Below, piece after piece: positions 11,036 to 19,813 of a stretch of 42,720 bases of DNA. How positions within the stretch are numbered: position 1 is the stretch's first letter; every line of letters starts with the position of its first letter. Source of the DNA: Chelativorans petroleitrophicus (GTDB taxonomy: Bacteria; Pseudomonadota; Alphaproteobacteria; Rhizobiales; Rhizobiaceae). The stretch covers positions 1 to 42,720 of the forward strand of contig NZ_JAODNV010000023.1 in assembly GCF_025398195.1 (NCBI RefSeq), given 5' to 3'. Below the pieces are notes generated by a model. It saw only the letters and a list, made by a program, of their open reading frames with translations. It was not told the DNA's origin and searched no databases. Position numbers and translations under genes: made by a program.

Positions 11036-11632
11036 CTATTGCAGCATCGGCCAGAGCGTGGCCGCGAGCGAGATTCCCATTGCGATGTTGAACCATTTCA
11101 GCCGAACGGGATCGGACAGAAAGCCGCGCAGGGCCAGACCGAAGCCTGCCCACACCGAAACACTCGGGAAATTGACCAGCGTAAAGGTCAGTGTCACGAG
11201 CAGGATCGAAAGGAAGGGTTCCTGCGGGTTGGTGTAGACAGCCATGGCCGTTATCGCCATCACCCACGCCTTCGGGTTAACCCACTGGAAGGCGGCGGCT
11301 TCAAGAAACGTCATTGGCCGGGCGCGGCCTTGTCCATTGGCGCCGACCGCGCGCGACATGGCGATCCGCCAGGCAAGATAAAGCAGATAGGCGGCGCCCG
11401 AAATCTTCAACGCCAGATGGACCTGCGGATAGGCAACGAGCAGCGCCCCAAGCCCCAGGCCAACTGCAACAAGGAGCGAAGCAAAGCCGACGGCTATTCC
11501 CAGCACATGCGGAACGGTGCGAACGAAGCCGAAATTCACACCTGAAGCGAGAAGCATCAGATTGTTCGGCCCCGGCGTCACCGACGTCACGAAGGAAAAA
11601 ACCAGCAGAGCTATGAAGACCTCGGCCGACAT
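11036..11632 (-). CDS. LysE/RhtB-family exporter
   Basis: This 198-residue inner-membrane protein has about six hydrophobic segments and the LysE signature near the N-terminus (FVTSVTPGPNNLMLLASG). The family exports amino acids or similar small metabolites by proton-coupled transport, and the substrate here is unknown. Further family features are AYLLYLAWRIA and FQWVNPKAWVMAI. It converges on the GH9 gene. Its start (ATG 11632) opens directly into the first membrane segment. Confidence 0.9.
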   Translation of the reverse strand: MSAEVFIALLVFSFVTSVTPGPNNLMLLASGVNFGFVRTVPHVLGIAVGFASLLVAVGLGLGALLVAYPQVHLALKISGAAYLLYLAWRIAMSRAVGANGQGRARPMTFLEAAAFQWVNPKAWVMAITAMAVYTNPQEPFLSILLVTLTFTLVNFPSVSVWAGFGLALRGFLSDPVRLKWFNIAMGISLAATLWPMLQ

Positions 11633-11810
11633 GATGCCGTTCCATGCGGAGGTTACCGATTTGATCTACGACTTCGTTCGTCGCGGGGGTTTCAACCCGT
11701 AAACGTAGGCAACTTCAGCTCGCCGCAACGGCCGTTCCGTAGCGTACGCTGCCTGGCGCGTTTCGGCGCTTGGCCCCACCTTTAAGCGAAGTTCCACCGG
11801 TTCGGCTTGA

Positions 11811-12383
11811 TCACATCCCCTCGGGGCCGCGATTCATCGCCGCCACGCCGGTGCGGCAGACCTCGACCAAGCCGAGCGGCTTCATGATGGCGATGAACTG
11901 CTCGACCTTCGACACGCGGCCGGTGATCTCGAAGATGAAGTGCTCCGTATTGGCGTCGATCACCTGCGCGCGGAAGGCGTCCGCGAGCCGGAGCGCTTCA
12001 ACGCGATGATCTCCCGTGCCCGCGACCTTCACCAGCGCAAGCTCGCGTTCAAGCGGACGCTCCTGCCCGCGCTCGCGCGCCATCGCAGTGAGATCCACGA
12101 CCCGGTGTACCGGTACGATGCGTTCGAGCTGGTTCTTGATCTGCTCTAATACGTGCGGCGTGCCGCGGGTCACGATGGTAATCCGCGAAAGGTGCTTTTC
12201 GTGCTCCGTTTCGGAGACGGTGAGGCTGTCGATGTTGTATCCGCGTCCGGAAAACAGGCCGATGACGCGTGCCAGTACGCCTGGCTCGTTGTCGACGAGA
12301 ACGGCGAGCGTCCGCGTCTCGTCCTTCTCGGTCTGTTCGGCGATGAAATAGGCGGAGCCTGTCGGTTGAAGCTGAGCGTTCAT
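11811..12383 (-). CDS. ilvH: acetolactate synthase small (regulatory) subunit
   Basis: IlvH binds the large subunit, raises its activity and gives feedback inhibition by valine. The 190-residue protein has the N-terminal ACT domain (TLAVLVDNEPGVLARVIGLFSGRGYNID split over residues 24-50) and a C-terminal ACT-like half. It lies 57 bases downstream of ilvI on the same strand, so both are under the attenuator at 14,287-14,393. Confidence 0.97.
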   Translation of the reverse strand: MNAQLQPTGSAYFIAEQTEKDETRTLAVLVDNEPGVLARVIGLFSGRGYNIDSLTVSETEHEKHLSRITIVTRGTPHVLEQIKNQLERIVPVHRVVDLTAMARERGQERPLERELALVKVAGTGDHRVEALRLADAFRAQVIDANTEHFIFEITGRVSKVEQFIAIMKPLGLVEVCRTGVAAMNRGPEGM

Positions 12384-12440
12384 GCGCTGGTTCTCATTAT
12401 GAATGCATGGTCATTCCGTCCAAAGGGCTCTCTTCGCGGA

Positions 12441-14243
12441 CTAGACAAGCGCCCTGCCCTCTTCGCCGATGGCGTTTGCCACCGCCTCGTCCGTCGCCTC
12501 GTCGGGCAGCAGCATCTCGTTATGCGCCTTTCCGGAAGGTATCATCGGGAAGCAGTTGGCGAGGTTCGCCACCCGGCAATCGAAGATGACAGGCTTCTTC
12601 ACCTCGATCATCTCGCGTATGGCGTCGTCCAGCTCGCCCGGCTTCTCGCAGCGTATCCCGTGGCATCCATAGGCTTCCGCCAGTTTCACAAAATCGGGCA
12701 ATGCTTCGGTGTAAGAATGGGAGAGGCGGTTGCCATGCAGCAGCTGCTGCCACTGGCGCACCATGCCCATGTACTGGTTGTTGAGGATGAAGATCTTGAT
12801 CGGCGCGTTGTGCTGCACTGCCGAGCTCATCTCCTGCATGGTCATCAGAACCGAGGCGTCGCCCGCAATGTCGATGACCAATGCATCGGGATGCGCGATC
12901 TGCACACCCAGGGCCGCCGGCAATCCGTAACCCATCGTGCCGAGCCCACCTGACGTCATCCAGCGGTTCGGTTTCTCAAAGCCGTAATGCTGTGCGGCCC
13001 ACATCTGGTGCTGGCCGACCTCGGTCGTGATGTAGACGTCGCGGTCCTTGGTCAGCGCGTAGAGGCGCTGGATGGCATATTGCGGCATGATGACGTCGTC
13101 GTTCGGCTTATAGGCAAGCGAGTTCCGCGCGCGCCATTTGCCGATCTGCTCCCACCAGGGCGCAAGCACCGCCTTGTCGGCCTTGGCGCCGGCCCGCCAC
13201 AGCCTCACCATGTCCTCGAGCACCCGGCCCGCATCTCCGATGATGGCGAGATCGACATGCACGTTCTTGTTGATCGAGGACGGATCGACGTCGATGTGGA
13301 TCTTCTTCGAATGCGGCGAGAAGGCATCGACGCGGCCCGTGATGCGGTCATCGAAGCGCGCGCCCACGCACAGCATAACATCGCAATCGTGCATGGCCAT
13401 ATTCGCCTCATAGGTGCCGTGCATGCCGAGCATACCGAGCCAGTTCTTGCCCGAGGCCGGATAGGCGCCCAGGCCCATAAGCGTGGAGGTGATGGGAAAG
13501 CCGGTCAGTTCCACCAGCTCGCGCAGGGCCTGGCATGCCGCAGGCCCTGCATTGATGACCCCGCCGCCGGAATAGATGATCGGCTTTTTGGCCGTGGCCA
13601 TGAGCTGGACGGCTGCCCTGATCTTGTCCTGGTCCCCTTCGACGCGCGGACGATAGCTGGTGCGCGGCGCCGTCTGCGGCGGCGTGTAGATGCCTTTCGC
13701 AAACTGCACATCCTTCGGAATATCGACCACGACAGGCCCCGGCCGGCCGGTGGTCGCGACGTGGAAAGCCTCGTGCAGGATTGCGGCAAGCTGATTGACG
13801 TTGCGCACAAGCCAGTTGTGCTTCGTGCACGGCCTTGTGATGCCAACCGTGTCGCATTCCTGGAAGGCGTCGGAACCGATCAGCGTCGTGGGCACCTGGC
13901 CGGTGATGCAGACGAGCGGAATGGAATCCATTAGCGCATCCTGCAGCGGCGTGACGGCGTTGGTCGCTCCGGGGCCGGAGGTCACCAGCATTACACCGGC
14001 TTTGCCAGTAGACCGGGCATAGCCTTCGGCCGCATGGCCCGCGCCCTGCTCATGGCGAACCAGAATGTGCTGAATGTCGTCCTGCTGGAAAAGCTCGTCA
14101 TAGATCGGCAGCACCGCCCCGCCGGGATAGCCAAAGATGTGCTTGACGCCATTATCCTTAAGCGCCTGCACCACCATCTCCGCGCCCGTCATTTCCTTTC
14201 TGGCAACCTCTTGCCCCTCTCGTGCCGGCGCCTGTGCGTTCAT
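12441..14243 (-). CDS. ilvI: acetolactate synthase large (catalytic) subunit
   Basis: This 600-residue thiamine-diphosphate enzyme joins two pyruvates, or pyruvate and 2-oxobutyrate, in the first shared step of branched-chain amino acid synthesis. It shows IFGYPGGAVLPIYDEL, the activating glutamate in VRHEQGAGHAAEGYAR, TSGPGATN, FAD-domain motifs in the middle, and the C-terminal GDASVLMTMQE...NN diphosphate-binding motif. The N-terminal 18 residues or so are an extension before the conserved MTGAEMVV. Together with ilvH it forms an operon controlled by leader-peptide attenuation. Confidence 0.97.
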   Translation of the reverse strand: MNAQAPAREGQEVARKEMTGAEMVVQALKDNGVKHIFGYPGGAVLPIYDELFQQDDIQHILVRHEQGAGHAAEGYARSTGKAGVMLVTSGPGATNAVTPLQDALMDSIPLVCITGQVPTTLIGSDAFQECDTVGITRPCTKHNWLVRNVNQLAAILHEAFHVATTGRPGPVVVDIPKDVQFAKGIYTPPQTAPRTSYRPRVEGDQDKIRAAVQLMATAKKPIIYSGGGVINAGPAACQALRELVELTGFPITSTLMGLGAYPASGKNWLGMLGMHGTYEANMAMHDCDVMLCVGARFDDRITGRVDAFSPHSKKIHIDVDPSSINKNVHVDLAIIGDAGRVLEDMVRLWRAGAKADKAVLAPWWEQIGKWRARNSLAYKPNDDVIMPQYAIQRLYALTKDRDVYITTEVGQHQMWAAQHYGFEKPNRWMTSGGLGTMGYGLPAALGVQIAHPDALVIDIAGDASVLMTMQEMSSAVQHNAPIKIFILNNQYMGMVRQWQQLLHGNRLSHSYTEALPDFVKLAEAYGCHGIRCEKPGELDDAIREMIEVKKPVIFDCRVANLANCFPMIPSGKAHNEMLLPDEATDEAVANAIGEEGRALV

Positions 14244-14286
14244 CGCTCGTCAATCCTGTTCTGGTCTGTCGCGTCGTTCGGCCATT

Positions 14287-14310
14287 AAAAAAGGCCCCCG
14301 AAGGAGCCCT
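14287..14310 (-). terminator. ilvIH attenuator terminator
   Basis: On the reverse strand the stem GGCTCC (14308-14303) pairs with GGGGCC (14298-14293) around a TTCG loop and is followed by six Ts (14292-14287). It lies between the leader peptide and ilvI, the expected place for an attenuator. An alternative outer pairing is visible upstream (CGCACATG at 14358-14365 with 14316-14323), as is a GGCGGC/GCCGCC hairpin over the end of the leader peptide. Confidence 0.75.
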
Positions 14311-14342
14311 GTTTTCGCACATGAGCGGCTGTCGCCCGGCGG

Positions 14343-14393
14343 CTACGCCGCCTTGCCCATGTGCGTTCGTACTACGAGAATGATCTTCATCAT
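14343..14393 (-). CDS. ilvIH leader peptide
   Basis: This 16-codon frame reads MMKIILVVRTHMGKAA, then TAG. It has five consecutive branched-chain codons (Ile-Ile-Leu-Val-Val), exactly what is expected of a leader peptide that senses charged tRNA for these amino acids. It is followed by an intrinsic terminator and then ilvI. There is no ribosome binding site, and the predicted transcription start falls on or just before the first ATG, so the message is probably leaderless. A leaderless attenuator message is established for the trp leader of Sinorhizobium. Confidence 0.8.
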   Translation of the reverse strand: MMKIILVVRTHMGKAA

Positions 14394-14401
14394 GGCGGGG
14401 G

Positions 14402-14431
14402 ACAATAAGCGCCAACCGCACGCCGTGTCAA
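14402..14431 (-). promoter_or_regulatory. ilvIH promoter
   Basis: Reverse strand: TTGACA (14431-14426), an 18-base spacer, then TATTGT (14407-14402). The start point would fall about 14,393-14,396, at the ATG of the leader peptide. Confidence 0.65.
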
Positions 14432-14556
14432 CGCAAATCAGACCGGGCTGCCCGCGGGTTCCCTACACGGGTTTCCCTGTTAACGGTCCCGCAACCATCC
14501 CCCCTCATCGCCCCTTAACTTCGCTGCGCTAGGGATTGTCCCAACAATTGGGGGGC

Positions 14557-16344
14557 ATGCACATGTATATCGAAGGGAGCCTGGTTCCCGGAGAGGTCAC
14601 ATCGCAGGAGCGCCGCGCTGCGGATCAGCCGCAATCGCGCGTGCTGGGTCATGTCGTGCAATGCGACGGTGCCCGCGCCGTCATCGCCGCCACGATCGGA
14701 ACGGACGAGCTTTCGCTTGCGGCGATCTGGACGGTCGGCAAGATCATCTCGATCAATCTCGGAAAGACCCGCACGGTGGGCCTGATCTACGCGATCGAGC
14801 GCCCGGGACGGCGCTGGGACGACACTGATGTCAATCCCATCATGGTTCATGTCGAACTAATCGGCGAGGTGCGCGACCAGACCGGCACGCCTGTCTTCGA
14901 TCGCGGCATTACCGAATACCCTTACATCGGCGCGCTCGCCCACCGCATCCGCGCGCAGGACCTGCGCGCCATCTATGATCTCGGGGGACGGCGTTCCGTG
15001 ACGATCGGGCACCTTTCGCAGGACAGCTCGATCGATGCCTGCCTGGCGGTGGACGAAACGCTCACCCACCATTTCGCCGTGGTAGGCACCACCGGAGTGG
15101 GAAAATCCACCGCCGTCTCGCTGCTCCTGCGCAAGACCATCGCCGCCCGGCCTGACCTGCGCGTGCTCATCCTCGACCCGCATAACGAATTCGCCGCCGC
15201 GCTGCCGGAGCACAGCGTTCGTATCGATACCTCCACACTCGATCTTCCCTTCTGGCTATTCCGGCTGGAGGAACTGGTGGAGGTGCTCTATCGCGGGCGC
15301 GAGGCAGTGGCGGAGGAAGTGGAAATCCTGCGCGACCTGGTCGCCCAGGCCAAGCACGCCTACCGCAGCCCGGGCACGGCCGGCCTTCTCCGGCGCGGCG
15401 GTGACGGCAGCATTACCGCCGACACACCGGTGCCCTACCGGATGGCCGAAGTGCTGCGCCTCATCGACGAGCGCATGGGGCAACTTGAGTCCAAGGGCGA
15501 CAGGCCGCATTATCGGCAGCTCCGCGCCCGCATAGAGGCCGCTCTCGCTGATCCGCGTTACCGCTTCATGTTCTCCTCGCATCTGATCGAGGATACGATT
15601 CACGAGACCGTCGGCCGCATTTTCCGCATTCCTGGCGACGGCCGCCCGGTAACCTGCTTCGAAATGGCCGGCCTGCCATCGGAAGTGGTGAATTCCGTCT
15701 GCTCGGTTCTCGCGCGGCTCGCCTTCGAACTCGCGCTGTGGGGGGGCGGCAAGCTGAAGCTGCTCATCCTGTGCGAGGAGGCGCATCGCTACATGCCGGC
15801 CGACCCGAGGCTCGGCTTCGCGCCGACGCGCCATGCCTTTTCCCGCATCGCAAAGGAAGGGCGCAAATATGGCTGCTATCTGGGCGTGGTCACCCAGCGC
15901 CCGGGCGATCTGGACCCCACCGTGCTTTCGCAGTGCTCGACCATTTTCGCCATGCGTCTTGCCAATGAGCAGGACCAAGCGATCATCCGCTCCGCGATTG
16001 CCGACTCCTCAGCCTCCACTCTCGCCTTCCTTTCGGCCATGGGCCAGCGCGAAGCGATCGCATTCGGCGACGGCGTGGCCACAACCATGCGCATGAAGTT
16101 CGAGAAACTGCCGGATGCGCTCCTGCCGGGCACGAAAGATAATTTTGGCGACAGGAACCGGGAGCCTGAAGATACCGCCGGACTTGATGACGTCGATCTT
16201 GCGCGCATTGTGGAGCGGATGCGCAATGCGGGCCGGCGCGGCAGGGCAGCCACCTTTACCGGGGAAACGGAGACATCCGGCCCACTGCATGAGCCATCGG
16301 CATTCGGAAGCATCGGCGCTCCCGCCAGCCGCTTTACACGCTAA
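14557..16344 (+). CDS. HerA-like ATPase (DUF87 family)
   Basis: This 595-residue protein has a HerA-type N-terminal barrel (about residues 25-120) and a FtsK/HerA ATPase domain with Walker A (VVGTTGVGKSTAVSLLL) and Walker B (LLILCEEAHRYMP). It also has an arginine-finger region (GRKYGCYLGVVTQRPGDLDPTVLSQC). HerA proteins are hexameric DNA translocases that often work with NurA-type nucleases; no nuclease partner is adjacent. The start at 14557 follows a G-rich stretch, and an ATG six bases later is equally possible. The C-terminus after about residue 530 is low-complexity. It diverges from ilvIH. Confidence 0.87.
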   Translation: MHMYIEGSLVPGEVTSQERRAADQPQSRVLGHVVQCDGARAVIAATIGTDELSLAAIWTVGKIISINLGKTRTVGLIYAIERPGRRWDDTDVNPIMVHVELIGEVRDQTGTPVFDRGITEYPYIGALAHRIRAQDLRAIYDLGGRRSVTIGHLSQDSSIDACLAVDETLTHHFAVVGTTGVGKSTAVSLLLRKTIAARPDLRVLILDPHNEFAAALPEHSVRIDTSTLDLPFWLFRLEELVEVLYRGREAVAEEVEILRDLVAQAKHAYRSPGTAGLLRRGGDGSITADTPVPYRMAEVLRLIDERMGQLESKGDRPHYRQLRARIEAALADPRYRFMFSSHLIEDTIHETVGRIFRIPGDGRPVTCFEMAGLPSEVVNSVCSVLARLAFELALWGGGKLKLLILCEEAHRYMPADPRLGFAPTRHAFSRIAKEGRKYGCYLGVVTQRPGDLDPTVLSQCSTIFAMRLANEQDQAIIRSAIADSSASTLAFLSAMGQREAIAFGDGVATTMRMKFEKLPDALLPGTKDNFGDRNREPEDTAGLDDVDLARIVERMRNAGRRGRAATFTGETETSGPLHEPSAFGSIGAPASRFTR

Positions 16345-16471
16345 AGAGCTGCCACCACCCCGCCGCTCACAGCAGGGTGGCGAGACGCCCGTTCAGAGTT
16401 ATATATCTGGCCGCAAACACGCCGCATTCCGGCCGAATCATCGGCGGGAGACTCAACGGGAGATTGCCGTC

Positions 16472-18007
16472 ATGCGCTTGCCGAGGCTTTATCGTGCCAC
16501 CTGCGGAATCATGACGGCCGCGGCCTTGATAGCGGGGACTGCGATAGCACCGCAGCCTGCACTGGCTCAATCAGCGGCGACCCCGGATACGGCGGCACCT
16601 CAGCAAGATCGCCCCGCACAGCAGGGTCCGGCATCCGTGTCCGCGCTTGCAGAGAGACTGCTGGACGCCGTGGTCAATATCTCGACGACCCAGAACGCCG
16701 GCCCTCGCGGTCCGGGGCGCGTGCCGATGCCGCGCCTGCCCGAAGGTTCGCCCTTCGAGGAGTATTTTGACGAATTCTTCAACGACGAAGGCGGCGGGCC
16801 TCGCCTGCCCGGCCCCGGCTCGTCACTGGGATCCGGCTTCGTGATCGACGGGGCGGAAGGCATCATCGTCACCAACAATCACGTTATTGCCGGGGCGGAC
16901 GAAATCATCGTCAATTTTGCCGATGGCACGACACGGACAGCCGAGCTTGTGGGCGTGGATACCAAGACGGACCTTGCCGTGCTCAAGGTCGATCCGCAGG
17001 GCAAGAAGCTGGCGGAGGTGAGTTTCGGCGATTCCGACGCCATGCGCATCGGCGATTGGGTGATGGCGATCGGCAACCCTTTCGGCTTCGGGGGCTCCGT
17101 GACCATCGGCATCATCTCGGCACGCAACCGGCAGATCGGTTCCGGCCCCTATGACGATTACATCCAGACGGACGCCGCCATAAACCGCGGCAATTCGGGC
17201 GGGCCCCTCTTTAACATGTATGGCGAGGTCATCGGCATCAACACGGCGATCATCTCGCCCACCGGGGGCTCGATCGGCATCGGCTTTGCCATTCCCTCGG
17301 AACTGGCCGTGAACGTGGTCAATCAGCTGCGTGAGTTCGGCGAAACACGCCGGGGCTGGCTCGGCGTGCGCATTCAGACGGTGACAGAGGAAATCGCCGA
17401 GAGCCTTGGTCTACCCGAAGCAAAGGGGGTATTGATCAGCGGTATCGAAAAGGGCGGCCCGGCCGATAACGGCGCCCTTAAGGCGGGCGACATCGTCATT
17501 GGCTTCGAGGGCATCGAAATCAACGACGTGCGCAAGCTGAGCCGCATCGTCGCCGAAAGTCCTGTGGGCAAAGAGGTCGCCATCGATATCCTGCGCGATG
17601 GCGAGAAGCAGACGGTACGGGTGACGCTCGGCCGGCTGGAAGAGGCCGAGAGCGCGTCTGCGCGGGAAGATCAACGCGGCGATGAGAGCGAAGAGGCGCC
17701 GGTTGCGAGCGCCAAGATCTTGGGAATGACCGTGGTCGAACTGGACGAGGAAGGCCGCGCCAAATTCGAGCTCGCTGAAGACATAAACGGCGTGCTCGTG
17801 TCCGAAGTGGAAGAGAATTCGGTGGCCGCCGAACAGGGCGTGCAGGCCGGCGATGTAATCGTCGAGATCGCGTTGCAGTCCGTCTCCACGCCCAAGGACG
17901 TGCTCGATCAGATCGACAGCCTCAAGGCACAGGGACGCAAGAATGCGCTCCTGATGCTCGCCTCCAAGACCGGCGAACTCCGCTTCGTAACGCTGCGGAT
18001 GAATTAG
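16472..18007 (+). CDS. degP: periplasmic Do/HtrA-family serine protease
   Basis: This 511-residue periplasmic protease and chaperone degrades misfolded envelope proteins. The signal peptide covers about residues 1-32 (ends PALAQ). The trypsin-like domain has the triad His137 (TNNHV), Asp167 (KTDLAV) and Ser242 (RGNSGGPL), followed by two PDZ domains (GWLGVRIQTVTEEIAE and, near the C-terminus, GVLVSEVEENSVA). The frame is open from 16115, but the upstream part overlaps the HerA-like gene and lacks a signal peptide, so 16472 (GGGAG upstream) is preferred. Confidence 0.95.
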   Translation: MRLPRLYRATCGIMTAAALIAGTAIAPQPALAQSAATPDTAAPQQDRPAQQGPASVSALAERLLDAVVNISTTQNAGPRGPGRVPMPRLPEGSPFEEYFDEFFNDEGGGPRLPGPGSSLGSGFVIDGAEGIIVTNNHVIAGADEIIVNFADGTTRTAELVGVDTKTDLAVLKVDPQGKKLAEVSFGDSDAMRIGDWVMAIGNPFGFGGSVTIGIISARNRQIGSGPYDDYIQTDAAINRGNSGGPLFNMYGEVIGINTAIISPTGGSIGIGFAIPSELAVNVVNQLREFGETRRGWLGVRIQTVTEEIAESLGLPEAKGVLISGIEKGGPADNGALKAGDIVIGFEGIEINDVRKLSRIVAESPVGKEVAIDILRDGEKQTVRVTLGRLEEAESASAREDQRGDESEEAPVASAKILGMTVVELDEEGRAKFELAEDINGVLVSEVEENSVAAEQGVQAGDVIVEIALQSVSTPKDVLDQIDSLKAQGRKNALLMLASKTGELRFVTLRMN

Positions 18008-18010
18008 GCC

Positions 18011-18062
18011 AAAGATAGCTGGCCAAGCAACCAAAGAAAGATAGCCGGCCAAGCAACTAAAG
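18011..18062. repeat. tandem 26-bp repeat, two copies
   Basis: Copies at 18011-18036 and 18037-18062 are exactly adjacent and differ at two positions (T/C and C/T transitions). Each contains AAAGATAGC and GGCCAAGCAA. They start three bases after the degP stop codon. There is no obvious terminator structure; GGCC is the only symmetrical part. Confidence 0.95.
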
Positions 18063-18288
18063 GTGGTAGCGCGTGCAACCACGGAGCCGTGCGCCGCTAA
18101 ATGCGGAATGAATTCCTGTGAACATCATGACAAACTTTTCAGAAATTTGGCCCCGCTCGCTTATAGAGAAGGCGCGAAGGCAACGGCTGCCCGCCCCTTC
18201 CGCGTCGCGTCAGCGGAAAACGCGATGAAGGCAGTTGCCATTGGTTCCCCACCGAATATTCTATCTCGAAAGTTGTGGGGACTTGGGT

Positions 18289-19740
18289 ATGGATTTCAAT
18301 CAAGTAAAAAATCAGCTGGATTATGCGTCCGCTGTTCCGCTGCCACGCGCCGAGGATGAAATTGCGCTTTCAGATCTCCTCCGAATCATCTGGTCGGGTC
18401 GGGCGCTGATCGTCCTCATTCCTCTGCTTGCAATGGCTGCAACGGCCCTCGCTATAGGAGCCCTTTCCTTGCGGATCGATGAGCCCACCGTGTACTTTGT
18501 CGAGTTGCGGGGAATTGAAAACAGCCGATATCCGAATGGGACCGCATTCTCTCCCAGAGATCTGGTTGCGCCCGCAATCCTGGAGGAACTGCGCAGGCGC
18601 TACAACATTCCGGACGATACAAATTTAAGGGACGGGATAACGGTAACATTCGGGCACCCTGCCACGATCGGGCTGCACCGCCTCTATGAGGAAAAGCTGG
18701 CGGTCTCGAATCTGTCGCCAGCCGAGATCACCAGCATCAACGAGGAATATCGCACCCAGCTGAAGTCCGTTACCGAATCGGCACTGCGCATTGAGGTCAA
18801 TCACCAACTGCTCGGATTGAGCCCGGACGATGGCGCGGTCATAGCACAGGCACTGCCTGAACTATGGTCACAGCACTTCTCCGAAAACGTTCGTATTTTT
18901 GAGGATACACGCCTGTCGCGGGTCGAGATCACTTCCAGCAGCGAGGATTTGCGGACCACAGCGAGCATACTCAATGCCAGGCAGCGTCTGCAGATCATGG
19001 ATCAGGGTTTGGCATTGATGTCCGGTGACAACAGGTTGGCGTTGCTGCAAACGAGTGACGGCGAGACGATCGGGGATCTAAGGCAGGCCCTTCAGCGTTT
19101 TCGTACCGTGCAGTTCGATCCCGTTATGGCCGCCCAGTTCCAGGCGGACGACTTCGTAGGATCTGCCTACATAAAAAGCCTGCAGCTGAAGCTCGGCGAG
19201 CTTCGCATGAAGATGGCGAGCTATGACGATGCTCTGCAGGAGCTCTATAAATTCCAAAATTCAGCTGTCACGGTTGCGGCCCAGTCCGACAGCTCCTTCT
19301 TTCAGAATTCCCTTCAAATCACGGACACTGGTCTTTCCGAAATCGTGGAATTGGCAAAAAGGGCAAATTTGTCGGATTTCACGAGGCAAATGCTGGAAGA
19401 AAAACAGAAAATTGGTGCAGAAATCGCAGAGATAGAGAGTGAGCTTCAGAAAGTGATTCAGGATGCCAAGGCGGCCTCGACGCCTGATTTCCGCGACAAT
19501 GCCGCAGAAACTTTGGCATCTCTGACACGCAGCTATTCGGAGCTCGTGAAAGGGGCAAAGGAGAGACTTCGTACTCAGGCAGGCAAGCTTTATTCATCCA
19601 TGGGGCTGCCCTATACGGTTGGGGCAACGTTCCCCAAGCGCGCGATACTGGCAATCATCCTGGCCGGCGGCTTTGCGGCGCTTCTTACGGTGATATTCGT
19701 ATTGGCTCGCGCGAGTCTGCGGGCACACAGGCCGGCCTGA
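18289..19740 (+). CDS. membrane protein resembling a polysaccharide chain-length determinant
   Basis: This 483-residue protein has one membrane segment near the N-terminus (about residues 36-60, LIVLIPLLAMAATALAIGAL), a long helical periplasmic region with coiled-coil character (for example MLEEKQKIGAEIAEIESELQ), and a second membrane segment at the C-terminus (AILAIILAGGFAALLTVIFVL). That is the layout of Wzz-type polysaccharide co-polymerases, and the segment before the first helix (EIALSDLLRIIWSGR) also fits. No polysaccharide genes are nearby, so the function is inferred from topology. The start at 18289 follows GGGGACTTGGG, and a frame extension to 18235 is less likely. Confidence 0.6.
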   Translation: MDFNQVKNQLDYASAVPLPRAEDEIALSDLLRIIWSGRALIVLIPLLAMAATALAIGALSLRIDEPTVYFVELRGIENSRYPNGTAFSPRDLVAPAILEELRRRYNIPDDTNLRDGITVTFGHPATIGLHRLYEEKLAVSNLSPAEITSINEEYRTQLKSVTESALRIEVNHQLLGLSPDDGAVIAQALPELWSQHFSENVRIFEDTRLSRVEITSSSEDLRTTASILNARQRLQIMDQGLALMSGDNRLALLQTSDGETIGDLRQALQRFRTVQFDPVMAAQFQADDFVGSAYIKSLQLKLGELRMKMASYDDALQELYKFQNSAVTVAAQSDSSFFQNSLQITDTGLSEIVELAKRANLSDFTRQMLEEKQKIGAEIAEIESELQKVIQDAKAASTPDFRDNAAETLASLTRSYSELVKGAKERLRTQAGKLYSSMGLPYTVGATFPKRAILAIILAGGFAALLTVIFVLARASLRAHRPA

Positions 19741-19813
19741 ACCCTCGTACAGGAACTTGTGACGCTGTGTTTCGGCTCGACGGAGGTTTATCCGCATACA
19801 GCTCGCGGATTGG

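Noticed and set aside
12987-13934. 315-codon rightward frame inside ilvI
   Set aside because: It is the shadow of a highly conserved enzyme gene.
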